DNA from: Cyathus striatus
Lineage: Eukaryota; Basidiomycota; Agaricomycetes; Agaricales; Nidulariaceae
Assembly: GCA_025738555.1 (NCBI GenBank)
Contig: JAOVFP010000011.1
Span: 2,418,001 to 2,482,000, forward strand
DNA length: 64,000 bases
Direction: 5' to 3'
Under the pieces are notes generated by a model. It was given only the letters and a program-made list of their open reading frames with translations, made no database searches and was not told the origin of the DNA. Each line of letters starts with the position of its first letter. Within the stretch, counting starts at the first letter, position 1. Positions 39,221 to 50,344 of the stretch are shown here, one piece after another. Position numbers and translations under genes: made by a program.

Positions 39221-42059
39221 TTGCATTCTGAGCAACCACAGAATGTAATTGATCTACCCTCATCTGCTCTGGACACAGGTGATTTACCAGCAGTTATTAA
39301 TGAGGATACATCTGACAATCCATTTTTAGCCAGTGATTCTGATTTAGAAGAGCTGATTGCACCTGCTGAGCCAGTCACTTCTGAAAGATCAGCTCAAATT
39401 CTTGATCGCCTCAGACTTGTTGCAACACCTGCACTTACTGTTCCACATACAGGCCATACTGGTAGAAATCAAGACAAGAGTGCTGAGAAGCATACAAAGC
39501 ATACTCGCTTCACAAAGGATATTAACACCTTTATTGAAAAAGAGAAAAACAGTGGCAAAATTTGTAAATTTTGCAAGTATGTTTATTGTTTACTTATAAG
39601 ATTAATAATCTCACACACCAACAGAGCTCTGCAACAACTTAAATACCGACAATGGCTTCAAAGTGACAGTATTCAGCAAAAATACTGCAACTGGTTCGAT
39701 TCAATGACACTTTATTTCATGCCACATTGATGAGTGGGTTTCAGCTTGTGATAAGCTGAAGATTTTGATTTCCACTACCAATGAAGCATTACTAAAGCAG
39801 ATTAATGACTATCGTCAATGACAAAACCTGGCTGGACAGTCAGGAAAACCTTCCCTAGAAAGGAAGCTATACAGTCAAGAGGCTTTCACCAATGCAATTG
39901 CTGAATGGGTAATAGGTGATGATCAGGTGAGTAAAAATAAGCAGTATCATTACATCACTTCTATTTAATAATAGGCACTGAATGCTATTGAGAATCCAAA
40001 GCTTTGTAGTATATTCTTAATGCTGCATGAGGAACTTCAAGATAAAGATATCCCCCACTGACACTCACTTTGTGACCATATTATGCAAATGTGGAATCGA
40101 CATATGACCAATCTGCACCAGGAACTTGAGGTAGTCATTTCAATATAGTTGTTTATATGTTATCTAACTACTGGAGACTAGAACTCAATTGGAAAACACT
40201 CCTTCACCATGGATCTATGGACTGATCCTAATCTTACTCCATTCATGGCAGTTACAATGCACTGGATTGAGACTATAGCCTGTAAAACACCCTCTGGTGT
40301 ACAGTATGATTTGTGTCTGCATGCAGAGTTGGTTGGTTTCTACTGGGTTCCTAGGAGACATACTGGTAATCATCTCTGCACTGTTTTTTTGGAAATTCTT
40401 GACCATTTGGAGATTACTTCTGTATATGATCTATTGAATTTTTACTTATTTTGATTCATTCTAATTCATTTTAAGATCGGATGGGTAACTATGGACAATG
40501 CATCCAATAATGACACATTCATGGAATATCTACAAGAGCAACTTGTTGCACGAGGCTTTACATTTGATTGTGTACAAAATCACATCAGGTTCTTAAATCT
40601 TTCCAATTATCTACCAGCATATTTATCTATTCCTACTAAATAGATGCCTCCCTCATGTTGTTAATCTGGCCATTCAAGCTGTGTTGAATGTGATTACTAA
40701 TACTGAATTTATTATTGAAGAAGCAGCAGATTATATTCCACCTAAAGGAAATACAAAGCATGATTCAATTGCACTTCTTAGGAGTGCTATTTGTGCTGTA
40801 TAAGTATTAACTACATATTACATCTTATATACTAAATTTATTTTTAGATTTGTGCTTCTCCTGCATGAAGGGATGCCTTTGCCTCACTTCAGCATTCCAA
40901 AGGGTGGATGAAGTTGCAGCTTCTTCATGATGTCGAAACAAGGTGGTCATCAACACTTTTGATGATTGAACGTGCAATTGAATGCAGGCATGTATGTATA
41001 ATTTCGATGTTCTTGTTTGCGTACCATGCAATAATGTGGTCTGGTAACCAGGCAATTGATCTATTCTTATCCAATGACAAGAATCTTCACAAGTACAAAT
41101 TATTTACAACAGACTGGAAGGTGCTTGATGATTATGTTATAATTGTAAAGGTATGTACATTAATAGCATTGTAATTTCATGACAGAACTCATAATATAGC
41201 ACAGGTACTGCATGCTTTCCAACAGAAACTTTCAGCAGAGAAAACTCCAACTCTTTCCTATGCACTCCCATCATTCCAGATCATGATTAAATGATGGCAA
41301 CAGTATCAATGATCAATGCCTTCATATTCTCAGGTGATAGCCAAAGGAATCGAAAAATTGAAGGAGTACTAAGAATGCATGTCATGTGTGGAAGCTTTCA
41401 CATTGGCTATTCATACGTATGCTTAATAAAAATTTATCTTTACAAACATTAAATAAATAACTTTCCAGTTGTGAACCCTGCTTGCAAATTAAAATGGTTC
41501 CTAGATCATTCTTTTTCTGAAGCACAGTATGCTCATGAACTATTTGCAAGTCATGTAAGTTATAAATGATATATATATTTTCAGCTAAATTTATTATGTT
41601 CTTTATCAGCTATGAGAATACCATACATCAGCTGGATTAGAGAGTCCTCAACCAAATGCCACAGTAATTGATGAGTCAGACATGGATTGGGCAGATGAAA
41701 TTCTGGAAGACTGCTGTGATACTAATTATTCCTCATTGACACAAAGTCTAGAATCTGAAATTGAAGCCTATTTTCTTGAGGCCCAAGTTCGGAGCAATCC
41801 TGTTAAATTTTGGGCAGTGAGTAGCTTTGCAATTTTGAGCTCAATCAGTGCTTGTTTCTAAATTGATTTTCAGGACAATCAGTTCAGATACCCCACTATT
41901 TTTCTTCTTGCATTGGATATTTTAACCATTCAAGGCTCTTCAGTTCCATGCAAGAGAGTTTTTTCATCTGCAAAAGAAACTACTACTGCTTGACGAAGCC
42001 GGCTTAAATCAGATTTAATGGAAGCCTTACAGATGCTTAAGTTCTCATTGAAGCAGTGA
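39221..42059 (+). pseudogene. hAT transposase, interrupted by introns and a TGA
   Basis: Successive coding blocks read IEKEKNSGKICKFCK (zinc-finger entry), AIAEWVIGDDQ, IMQMWNRHMTNLHQELE, HSFTMDLWTDPN, IGWVTMDNASNNDTFMEYL (with an Asp typical of the RNase-H-like core), HVVNLAIQAVLN, LLHDVETRWSSTLLMIERAI, and the C-terminal dimerisation region FWADNQFRYPTIFLLALDIL ... SSVPCKRVFSSAKETTT ... RSRLKSDLMEALQMLKFSLK. Gaps between blocks look like 50-70 nt introns. A TGA at 41991-41993 interrupts the C-terminal region and fits a decayed CGA. The SERVFS signature of the family reads CKRVFS. The block is probably inactive. Confidence 0.82.
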
Positions 42060-42384
42060 TAGACTTAATTTTTCCTCAGGAACGTCACGCAGGGATGAGT
42101 TAGTATATATGGAGGAGCATGAGGCAGATGCAGACACATGTCCCAAAGATCTTGCATCATTTGTGGCTGCTTTGGGTGTCTATTCTGAGTATGATAGTGA
42201 TGGCAACAATGAGCAGCTACTAGATGAAGCCTAGTTACATAATTACTGACCAATTATATTATAATTTGATGGTCTGAATGGCTAGAGCTGTTAGCCTAGC
42301 TGATAAGGGCTGAGCTGATGTCGGAGCCAACTAGGACCAAGCCGAGCTTAGCTGAACTGCGCTGTTAACAACACTACCTCTCCC

Positions 42385-43163
42385 TCTGGCCTCCACCTTA
42401 TGATGTTATGCATCTGTGGTTATTTCTTACTCTAAGGGAGGCATTCATTAATAGTAGAGTTCTTCTACTTCTCAATGAAGCACAGGAAAGGCAGGAGTGG
42501 GATAGGCTGAGCATGAGGAATTCAAGCTGAGAAGACGAAACTACTTGTATGTGACATTAATATTCTTCATATTTCACTCTGTCAAAGCCTTCAAAGGGAT
42601 TCTCTAAAGGGTACTGCCAGCGCATTAATTGATTGGGGCGCACTCTTGATAACACTGGAGACCTTAATAGCTGTAAATTGTACTATGAACTGAAGTCATT
42701 CAAATGATTCTTAGCTGTTGCTCGGATGCCACTCAAATGCCTGATACATGACCCAAAAAAGTGCCTCCCGTCATGCACCAGGCATGCATGTCTGATGCAT
42801 GCCATAGACATGATATTGCATGATTTTTCGTATTTACTGAGACTTATTCGTGACCCAAGGGGGTGTGAAATTTTTTTTTATGACATGGGGGTCAGATTTT
42901 TTGCTAAGGCCTACAGCTCGTACCTCATCGTGAGAATATATTTCCATATATAGATACGATTGCATATTATTAATCATCAGCGGTTCAATTCAACAGCGTT
43001 AGAAAACTAGACTGTACGCTAACTGAACGCTATCCACAATTATACACGTCTCTTCTTGGTTGTTTTCATTACTGCTTTACACGATGCACAGGTGTAATTA
43101 CTGGTTGCGTAGTCCATGTTAACGCAAGCCAGATGATACTATTGACAAATCTCTGGTGAGTAC
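42385..43163. other. Intergenic with gcatgcat-rich palindromic words
   Basis: 42760-42820 carries clustered catgc / gcatg palindromes (caggcatgcatgtctgatgcatgcc). No gene is supported. CpG frequency recovers after about 42900. Confidence 0.4.
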
Positions 43164-43640
43164 GTGCCAATTATAAACGTAATCCCAGATGCAGAATCTC
43201 TTTGTGACACTCAGGAATTGCCAACATGCTTTTCTGTTTCCTTCCAAACTCCAAAATCTTACCAGCTCTCACTCCCAACTCATAAAGCGGACCGACGTTT
43301 TGAAGGGGAAATCATCGTTATACAACGACTGTTTGGAGGAGGACTAGATCCTCTACAGATTTTTCAAAAATACCTCCTTTCACAAGACCATTTTTTCCCT
43401 TACATTGGTTACTATGGCTTAAAGCTGATGGATCACCCTCGTCAAGGTCGTTCTTCCTTGACTTCTTACGTCGACATATCGGCCATGAATACACTGGACA
43501 CCCTTCGCTCTAGCGGAGCTACCGCCTTAGCCGAACATGGTGTCTCTTGAGAATATTCAACAAATGGGTAGATGGAATTCAAATGCGTTTCAAATGTATA
43601 ACCGTAAGCACGCCTCTCTCATCATATTACCATATAGGCC
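43164..43640 (+). pseudogene. C-terminal part of a tyrosine recombinase (DIRS- or Crypton-like)
   Basis: The frame 43164-43550 reads SLPTHKADRRFEGEIIVIQ, DPLQIFQKYLLSQDHFFPY and TLDTLRSSGATALAEHGVSL. It is followed, one frame over, by ENIQQMGRWNSNAFQMYNRK. The layout (LPxHK, then xRSGGATxLA, then IxxMGRWSSxAFxxY) is that of the tyrosine recombinase core of fungal DIRS-like or Crypton elements: conserved Arg, a GRW box and the C-terminal Tyr. A frame change falls at about 43548 and no reverse transcriptase or other domain is near, so it is a remnant. DIRS versus Crypton cannot be decided. Confidence 0.65.
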
Positions 43641-43984
43641 CTATTTCTTCTTCATTTCTTCTTTGCTTTCATTCTTTTTACTTTTTATCTTACTGCTGTA
43701 TCTCTTTTTTGCTTCTTTTGGCTCTTATTTTTCCTGATTGCAATATCATCCGTTTTTCTAGGCGTGGTGCTACTAACGCTCATCTTAATCGAGCGTTGCA
43801 CCACTGCTGCTCCTATCCTCAAAAGCTGTGAACTCTGTTGATTGGACTATTATGAACTATTTTGCATGAAAAACTCTCGGATTTATGCCTAAAAATTTTT
43901 GCATCCAAACATTTTCTAAGATCCAGTCAAAGGGGGTACCTTATCTAGACCCTACGTAGCCGATTTGACACGTGACACCCCTTT

Positions 43985-44045
43985 GTCGTGACCCCGGCTC
44001 CGCGTCAAGTTGGAAAAGAAGAACAGAATAAGTAGAGAGGTTGAA
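43985..44045. repeat. 60-bp word shared with 49708-49768
   Basis: cgtgaccccggctccgcgtc and the following aagttRgaaaagaagaacagaat occur at both places with few differences. The origin is unknown. Confidence 0.6.
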
Positions 44046-44347
44046 TAGGCTTCTGTGTATATATAAATTTGAACCTTTGGTAGTATGCCGTCACTTGACG
44101 AAAATTGAATGCGCATGTTTGAAAATCTGCATTTCTACTTACTCTTCGATTCTATCACAAGCCTCAGGCTTGGACAATGAATAGTCGTCGTATGGTAACC
44201 GGGACACGTTCACCAGCAGTGAATATATATTTCCAGTAAATAAATCGTTCGCTTCACTAAGGGGACTGATGCAATCAACAGTGTCAGCACCAAACAGTAG
44301 TCTACTCTATCTGCCGCTCTCGCAATTACTCATTGTCCTGACTGCAT

Positions 44348-45669
44348 TTAAGCAGTAGAATCAGGTTTAGGAACGCTATCATTCTTGAATCCGATTTCTG
44401 TGATCTGCGCAATTGTCTGTGAATTACACATCTTTCCTTGCATAACTCGATATATTAATATCATTGGAGACAAAACCTAATTGATCATGGATGAGCAATT
44501 TCGCACAGACTTAAATGTTTCTCTCACCTGGATTTGTCCAGTAACTTGATAAAATGTTGGTCCATATCTTGTGTTAGTAGGATCTCCGCCAAACAGCATT
44601 ATAGCTTGAGCAATACCAAGAAGCAATTGAGACTCCGCCACCATTGATGCTATACTAATATATTCATTCCCATAACATTTTCCTAGAACCTTTTGAATCC
44701 GACAACGAAATAGCAGGAGTCTTCCCACAATTAAAGCGGTAAGCATTATGTTTTGGGACAGGGTGACTGCTTCAAAAAGTACCAAATAAAAATTACCATA
44801 CTGATTATGTGAAGTCAGTGGGATGCTTTCAGTAAGTCGATTTTAGTTGGAGATAATTACGTGAGACATAGTATCCTGATTAGTTGGTGGTCAGCAACAT
44901 TTTATGAATATGAATAATTGCTTTACATTAGGATCGAAGCCTGTCGAACTGGACATAATGAAAGCAGTGTAAGCACCAGTTCCTGATTCACAAATCAAGT
45001 AGATCAGTCACTTGAAATAAAGACACTGGGCACAGGGTGCCGATAACATACCGATGGATGCCGTTTGAACCAGCGAAGAGAATACAAATATACTCCATTT
45101 CGTACGCTTCAAGTCATGATAAACGGTGAAAAAGCGCCACATCTAATTAACGTGATCAGTGTTATATCATCAATATTATATGAAAGATCAGTAATTACCA
45201 TGATGATATCCACAGTCCAAGCTGTTAACATAAAGCAAACATTTTCCAACCACATTCCTTGTCCATCAAACAGGTCAATGTCCATAATTGCCCATCCGAA
45301 GGACAGAAGTTCCGTAGTTCTTTGCAAAGCCCCCCCAATTTGAAGGGTACTTAAAACAAAGGCCACCGCGATGTACATTGATAAGATCCATTGTTGTGTA
45401 CTTAGCGATTTTTTTCTTCTGAAAAGTATAGTAAGGATGTGTAAATATGCAATAACAATCAGCACTATTGCGCCGTATAACATTCCAGCGAATACGTTGC
45501 CGTATATCCATCGGTTGATATATAAGTTCATGGAAGTTTTCATTTTCTCTGTACAAGCTTGAATGCCGGAATTGTACGCATCCGTGGCGTCGCAGGAGAC
45601 AGCCACTTCAGCACCATTTGAGATGATAATAGGTTCGCAGTAGCATATATGTGAGCCTGGATCATACAT
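44348..45669 (-). CDS. Seven-TM-like membrane protein of an Agaricomycete-expanded family, six exons, intact
   Basis: Exons on the minus strand are 45669-45199, 45142-45052, 44982-44927, a 15-nt exon 44875-44861 (DTMSH), 44800-44528 and 44476-44348. All introns (50-69 nt) have GT/AG ends and the frame closes exactly, giving about 344 residues. The product starts MYDPGSHICYCEPIIISN and has hydrophobic segments near NVFAGMLYGAIVLIVIAYLH, MYIAVAFVLSTLQIGGAL, ENVCFMLTAWTVDIIM, SIFVFSSLVQTASIG, NIMLTALIVGRLLLF and SQLLLGIAQAIMLFGG. The marks MWRFFTVYHDLKRTKW, IVGRLLL.RCRI and QIQVLSPMLI-like (QVLSPMILIYRVMQG) are those of the multi-pass integral membrane proteins common in agaricomycetes; function unknown. 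A role as receptor or transporter is only a guess. Confidence 0.85.
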
Positions 45670-46520
45670 TGTGTGTGAAGAGGAAAGAGCTGATGAAACT
45701 AATGTTTAATCATACGCAGGTCTTGAGATATATATATACCTCTATTAGCACAATGATCTGTCCATCAAGTTAAGAATGTACCCGCTTCGAAATGAAGATC
45801 AACGCAAGTAACAAGTTTTTCTTCTACACAAGATATCTATCTATCAGTAACTTGTTCTATCGGTCTTAGTAATCATCTAATGGTGTCTTTGATCAAACGC
45901 CGAAATGACTACACCATAATCACAGAGTTCATGAGGAACAGCTCTTAATCTTAAATTATACGTTCTACGTAAGGTAAAAGTGTATCTGACAGTGCATTTG
46001 GGCCCTACCAAAGCATCAATCTGTTCACAGTAGGTCATTACAAGCTACAGTCGCCTTCGACGCCTAATATCTTAGCATATTATAGTCCTCCTTCCACGCA
46101 TAATACTATAAGTAGCTTGTTCTTTAGGTTTTCTGGGAACCATCTATAATGGTGTCTCTGATAAATCTTTCGAACGACTGCACTGTAATTCCAGAGTGCA
46201 CTATGAACAGCCTGTAACGTTAAATTAAAAGATGCTGCAAAAGGTAACAATGTATTCTACAGAACATTTTTCGGTCATGTATCGCCTCTTCATCATCTGA
46301 AGGCGCTCGTAGATAGAGGGATGATACTCAATGCTTAATTTCAGAGCATTGGGTAAACAGTCGTAATTGGATGTTATACTTAGATACCTGCCATTAGTAA
46401 ACATCTTGGAGATCGGTATGGTTCACTGCCATCTTGATCCTCAACTAGATCACCATCATAACCTCTCTACACAGCAGGAGTTGCTTTATTTTTCAATAAG
46501 CGATAGTGGCTGATAAGCAC
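45670..46520. promoter_or_regulatory. Upstream region with an old ~150-bp tandem duplication
   Basis: 45847-45995 and 46111-46262 align along their length: cttgttct...atcatctaatggtgtctttgat...cagagt...atgaacag...taa.ttaaatta...gtaa.a.tgtat.ctacag. They lie directly 5' of the membrane protein gene on its upstream side. A regulatory role is inference. Confidence 0.5.
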
Positions 46521-46722
46521 TTAAACGGCTCGTGAGATCCGGGTCCACATTCCAGCGATCTGTCACCTCTTCTCACTGCCCCCATCCGTCCTGTTTGTCT
46601 TCCTCATATCACGAACCCTCCCCACTTCCTCCATCCTGCCATTCTCAAGACACACACTCCCTCCTGAACGCGTGCGTCGTAATTAACTCACAACTAAATG
46701 CACTCACCTGCGTCCACAAGAA

Positions 46723-47584
46723 CTACTTCAGTACCCATCCGAATGTGAATTGGAGTTGTGACGCCGAGGTTGCGGCAGCTGTAATACCGGTGTACGCGAG
46801 GCTGAGGATCCATAGAGCGTTAGGAGTCGCGTGGGTGATTGGAAAGGTGGTTATATGTGATATCTATAGAGTAGAAAAAGTTTGTTGCGTCTCAAAGTCG
46901 AAATAGAGCGAAGCAACAGAGAAATAGTGCAATAGGGAACAAAGAACGAGAATCTCAAAGAAGGTCACGAACAGTGTATACCGTACAGGTATGACGTTCA
47001 AGAAGGGAGCAGATATAGACGATGGCAGTAGCGACGATGACGAGAGGGGTTGACATTTGGAAGAGTTTGCTGTGGGAGGCGTTAATGTGTTGCATGGAGA
47101 GAACAGAGAAAGAAATGATGAAGAGGTGGAAGGATAATGTGATCGTGAAGAAGGGAGGGAGCAGATTGAGAAGTGAGGAAAGGAGAGTTGTATGGGAACA
47201 ACGGAAGAGGGTATAATAGAACAACGAAAGAACGAAGGGAGGAGGAAAATTAACTATAAATGAATAGAAGGTGTGATAGCCAACGAGAATGCAAACGTGA
47301 ACAGCGTGCACAATTCTTAATGAAACGTAGTAAACCCTATAGTGTACCACTACCCTCATGATTGTCAGCCTAACATACTACAGAGTGAGTGAGAGAAGAG
47401 GAAGCGAGACATACATCAATGTAGGCGAAATGACGCATTGAAATAACCTCAGCAGTCTCCAACCCCAAGACCCTGCCGTTGCAGTCTCGATGAACATTCT
47501 CGTTTTTGCGTAGTTCGTAGTAGTGGATGTGCCATTGGAGACTGGAGTTGTGCAGGGGAGAGCGCATATCGGAAGAGAAGCCAT
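46723..47584 (-). other. Possible multi-exon membrane-protein gene, unresolved
   Basis: The minus strand has gene-like pieces: an opening frame at 47584 (MASLPICALPCTTPVSNGTS ... SWGWRLLRLFQCVISPTLM) followed by a GTATGT donor, a hydrophobic piece at 47330-47230 (VSLRIVHAVHVCILVGYHTF), KLFQMSTPLVIVATAIVYIC at about 47050, and a terminal piece NALWILSLAYTGITAAATSA ... FTFGWVLK ending at TAG 46723-46725. I could not join them into one frame with confidence and do not recognise the family. It may be a working gene with misread splice sites or a relic. Confidence 0.35.
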
Positions 47585-47899
47585 GGTAATATGTGGGCAC
47601 TGTACCCAAAGGAAAGTCGGAGGTCGTTGGTGTCTGTGCTAATATCGAACAAGTACCAGGCAAGTAGAACAAGCGTTGAGCCCCAGTGAAAACTTGCACC
47701 GTGATCTTCTGTGTATGTCTGAACTTGATCTGAACTTTTTGAGCAAATCTGTGCCGTTCTGGGTAAATCTGCGCATTAGCTGTGCCAAGATGTATCCATC
47801 CACCCAATTCGCTCTCCTTATGGTTTCCCACATAGTAAATGTACACAACCCCGCCATCTGTTTATTGCATGGCTCTCCTTTGCTCTCCTTTGTCTGACT

Positions 47900-48930
47900 G
47901 TTTCTTCTGTCTCGACTCCGAGTCAATATGATTAATCAATTACACATATTTGCCCCTTTGCGCACTGCCAAACAACGCGAAGCTATCTGGTCCGTGCACA
48001 CTACATTGTTCCTGTCAATTCCATCCCCACTTCGACACTTCTTCCTTCCTTTCCCCCATCTACCTCCCTTTCTTTCCCTCCTTCCCCTCCTTCCCCTCCC
48101 TCCTGTTCTCCCTCTCCGTCTCCACTATCTACATCCTCCTCTCCTTCTCTCCATCTGTTTCTGTGGCGTGTGTTGGGGTTGCGTAGGCCTGCTGTCTTTT
48201 CAGACTTTCACGCGCTTTGACACCATCATATCATAGGCCTGGAGACTCTCGCTTCTCGCAACATGACAGACGCGCTCGTTCACTAATAATGTATGTGATA
48301 ACATACCTGCTCTCTCAGTCTCCATCTCGTCATGAACATACATACAATCACGTTAATTAAGTGGTATCATGGAGTTTACCCTTGGCAAATGAGGTTGCCC
48401 AGGTAAGTTCCTACTTGAGTAGCTGATTCTAACCTTTCTAATCGTGTATACATGCCACAGATTATATGTTTTAGATCTCCAAATCGACATGTCACATCAC
48501 TGGCTCCTTCCCGCCTTCCGCTGTGCCCTCGCTTCGTCTCCGATTTCTAAGTTAGGCACCTCAAAATTATGCGAGGGTGGTTAGCTGTCTTTATGTTGAT
48601 CTGTGGTGCTGTCGTGGAGTGGGTTGGATAGGAAGTGGCTAGGTAGAATATAGTTTATGGTATATCTAGATAATCATGTATTTATGGATAGAATAATAAA
48701 TATAATGTTATTCAATTCATATGAAATTCAGAACATCTCAGTGGCACAGACAGACACCGAACCATTTAAAAATTGCACAAATCTGCACAGATACGCTCGG
48801 AAATATTTCTGGAAAATGCTCAAAATCCGTGTCAGGCTGTGTTTGACTGCATGGAAATATGACTCAGCATTTCTCAGATCTTCACAGACACGCCCCGACC
48901 AGCACAGTGCTAGTTTCCACTGGGGTTGAG
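47900..48930. other. Intergenic, pyrimidine-rich at 48000-48150, nothing supported
   Basis: ctccctt-type runs at 48010-48150 read as Ser/Pro/Leu open frames in two frames and are not genes. The rest is plain sequence. Confidence 0.4.
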
Positions 48931-48959
48931 CGCTTGAGAGTCGAATGCTTCCCTGAGGC

Positions 48960-49770
48960 AACTGGAACCGGCAAGGTTAGTAAAATTGATCTCCGATGAG
49001 TTCGAAACCCAACAGGTGCAAATAACCTCCCACCGTCAGATGCTCTAGACATGCGAGACTACTGGGAAGGTTCTCATTGAAATTCCGCGGTAGTGCGCTT
49101 TGAGACAGAGTTCAACTTTTATCTACTTTGTGAATCATTGTAATTGTATCAATACCAAATACTCGTTAGTAGTATGGCTTGAGCTTGAGTACTTGAGTGA
49201 GCATAGAGCGTCAGACAGATCCTGTGCTAAGTATATTTTACGAGGTATTTCCCAAGAAATATCTCCAGGAGACGGGTATCGGTCCGTAAGGCACAATGCA
49301 GCGAAGTCGATTATTGCGATTCTCGTGAGTACGTATCATGAGGATACAAATGAAAAGTTCTTGTTCGAGGTGGGCTTCTATCGTGGAGATTCGTGGTTCG
49401 TCGTCTTCGACGTGCTTGAGTACGACTCTGTTTTGAAGTGGTGACGCCAGCTAGGCTTGGTATGACCTTGAAGTGTGCTTGGGTTGGAACTTGACTTGAA
49501 CGATGTGAAAGGTGGCACGTGGGTGATGTCATGCTGAAATGCTTTGCTTAGAGTCAAGAGACGGTATCAGGTTGGCGTCGAGACCAACTATGTTGAGCTT
49601 CACCGGAGCCGGAAGCAACCTGGCATCGGATTTGATCGATTTTGATCTCCGATGGGCTCGAAATCCAACAGGTTCAAATAACCCACCATCTGGGACCTCC
49701 ATCCAGCTTCGTGACCCCGGCTCCGCGTCAAGTTAGAAAAGAAGAACAGAATACGTAGAGAAGTTGAATT
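48960..49770. repeat. Dispersed repeat family (ctccgatgggctcgaaatcc type)
   Basis: Two related tracts, 48965-49035 and 49375-49705, each carry gatctccgatgRgYtcgaaaYcc and aacaggtRcaaataacc. Both also match 34140-34500, and the second ends in the 60-bp word shared with 43985. Copies here keep CpG (ctccgatgggctcg); the 34-kb copy has partly lost it. Confidence 0.6.
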
Positions 49771-49795
49771 GCAAACGCTACCATGGGAAATAATG

Positions 49796-50059
49796 TTAGC
49801 TAAGAAAGTTGAAAAGCAATGATCTCTGTGCGTCCTCTGACATAGCTGCCTGCCAGGTTGATGGCACGTCCTTGAAGATGAATGCTGGATGGTCCAGCGA
49901 GATCAAGCGTGGACAGGAGTGGCAGAGCCGAATCAAGCTAGTCAAGCAATAAGCTGCAGTGAGCGTTGTTGAGTTCTCGGAACCTCTCGTCAAACTCAAC
50001 TTCATAAAAGAGTCTGCAATTAGAATGACTTCAGCTCGACTGAGGCTTACTTGTATCAA
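49796..50059 (-). other. 87-residue open frame, perhaps an F-box/LRR protein C-terminus
   Basis: The frame reads TAAYCLTSLIRLCHSCPRLI SLD and ends DAQRSLLFNFLS. The phrase LxRLCHSCPRLISLD is reminiscent of the leucine-rich tails of basidiomycete F-box proteins, but there is no F-box and no clear upstream exon. It may be a remnant. The family call is weak. Confidence 0.3.
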
Positions 50060-50344
50060 TCCAAATCAGTCATGAGTCTCGACTTCAATCACGAACAAAG
50101 TTAGGTCCATCATCGAAGAATACTACGCATCTTGATATTTAGACCATTTGACTCAGTTCACGACTTTTACCACTAGACGGATATGAGGCGAAATCGACAT
50201 CGTTCCGAAATCATCAGCTTTTCGATTTGCTCAGAATCAGGCAGTGCAATTTGAATCATATCTTTCATATGATCAGAAAGATGGAATTTTAGTACGATGC
50301 TTCATGATGTTCACTTAATCCAAGCCCTTACATCCCTGCTAGAA

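Larger units (their letters stand above)
35430..42376 (+). mobile_element. hAT DNA transposon, 6.95 kb, with 8-bp target duplication
   Basis: The ends are TAGTGTTGTaaa on the left and ttaACAACACTA on the right. The octamer cctctccc flanks both ends (35422-35429 and 42377-42384), the hallmark of hAT insertion. The transposase remnant is at 39221-42059 and a second, smaller hAT-like element is nested at 37315-37958. Subterminal regions are rich in gctgagctca words. The stretch 35430-37314 and 37959-39180 holds no other gene I can support; the 185-residue open frame at 38009-38566 has no recognisable motif. Confidence 0.92.

Noticed and set aside
49640..49690. ggttcaaat-like word that recalls a tRNA T-loop
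   Set aside because: The surrounding sequence does not fold into a cloverleaf, and the same word sits in a dispersed repeat at 34.4 and 49.0 kb.
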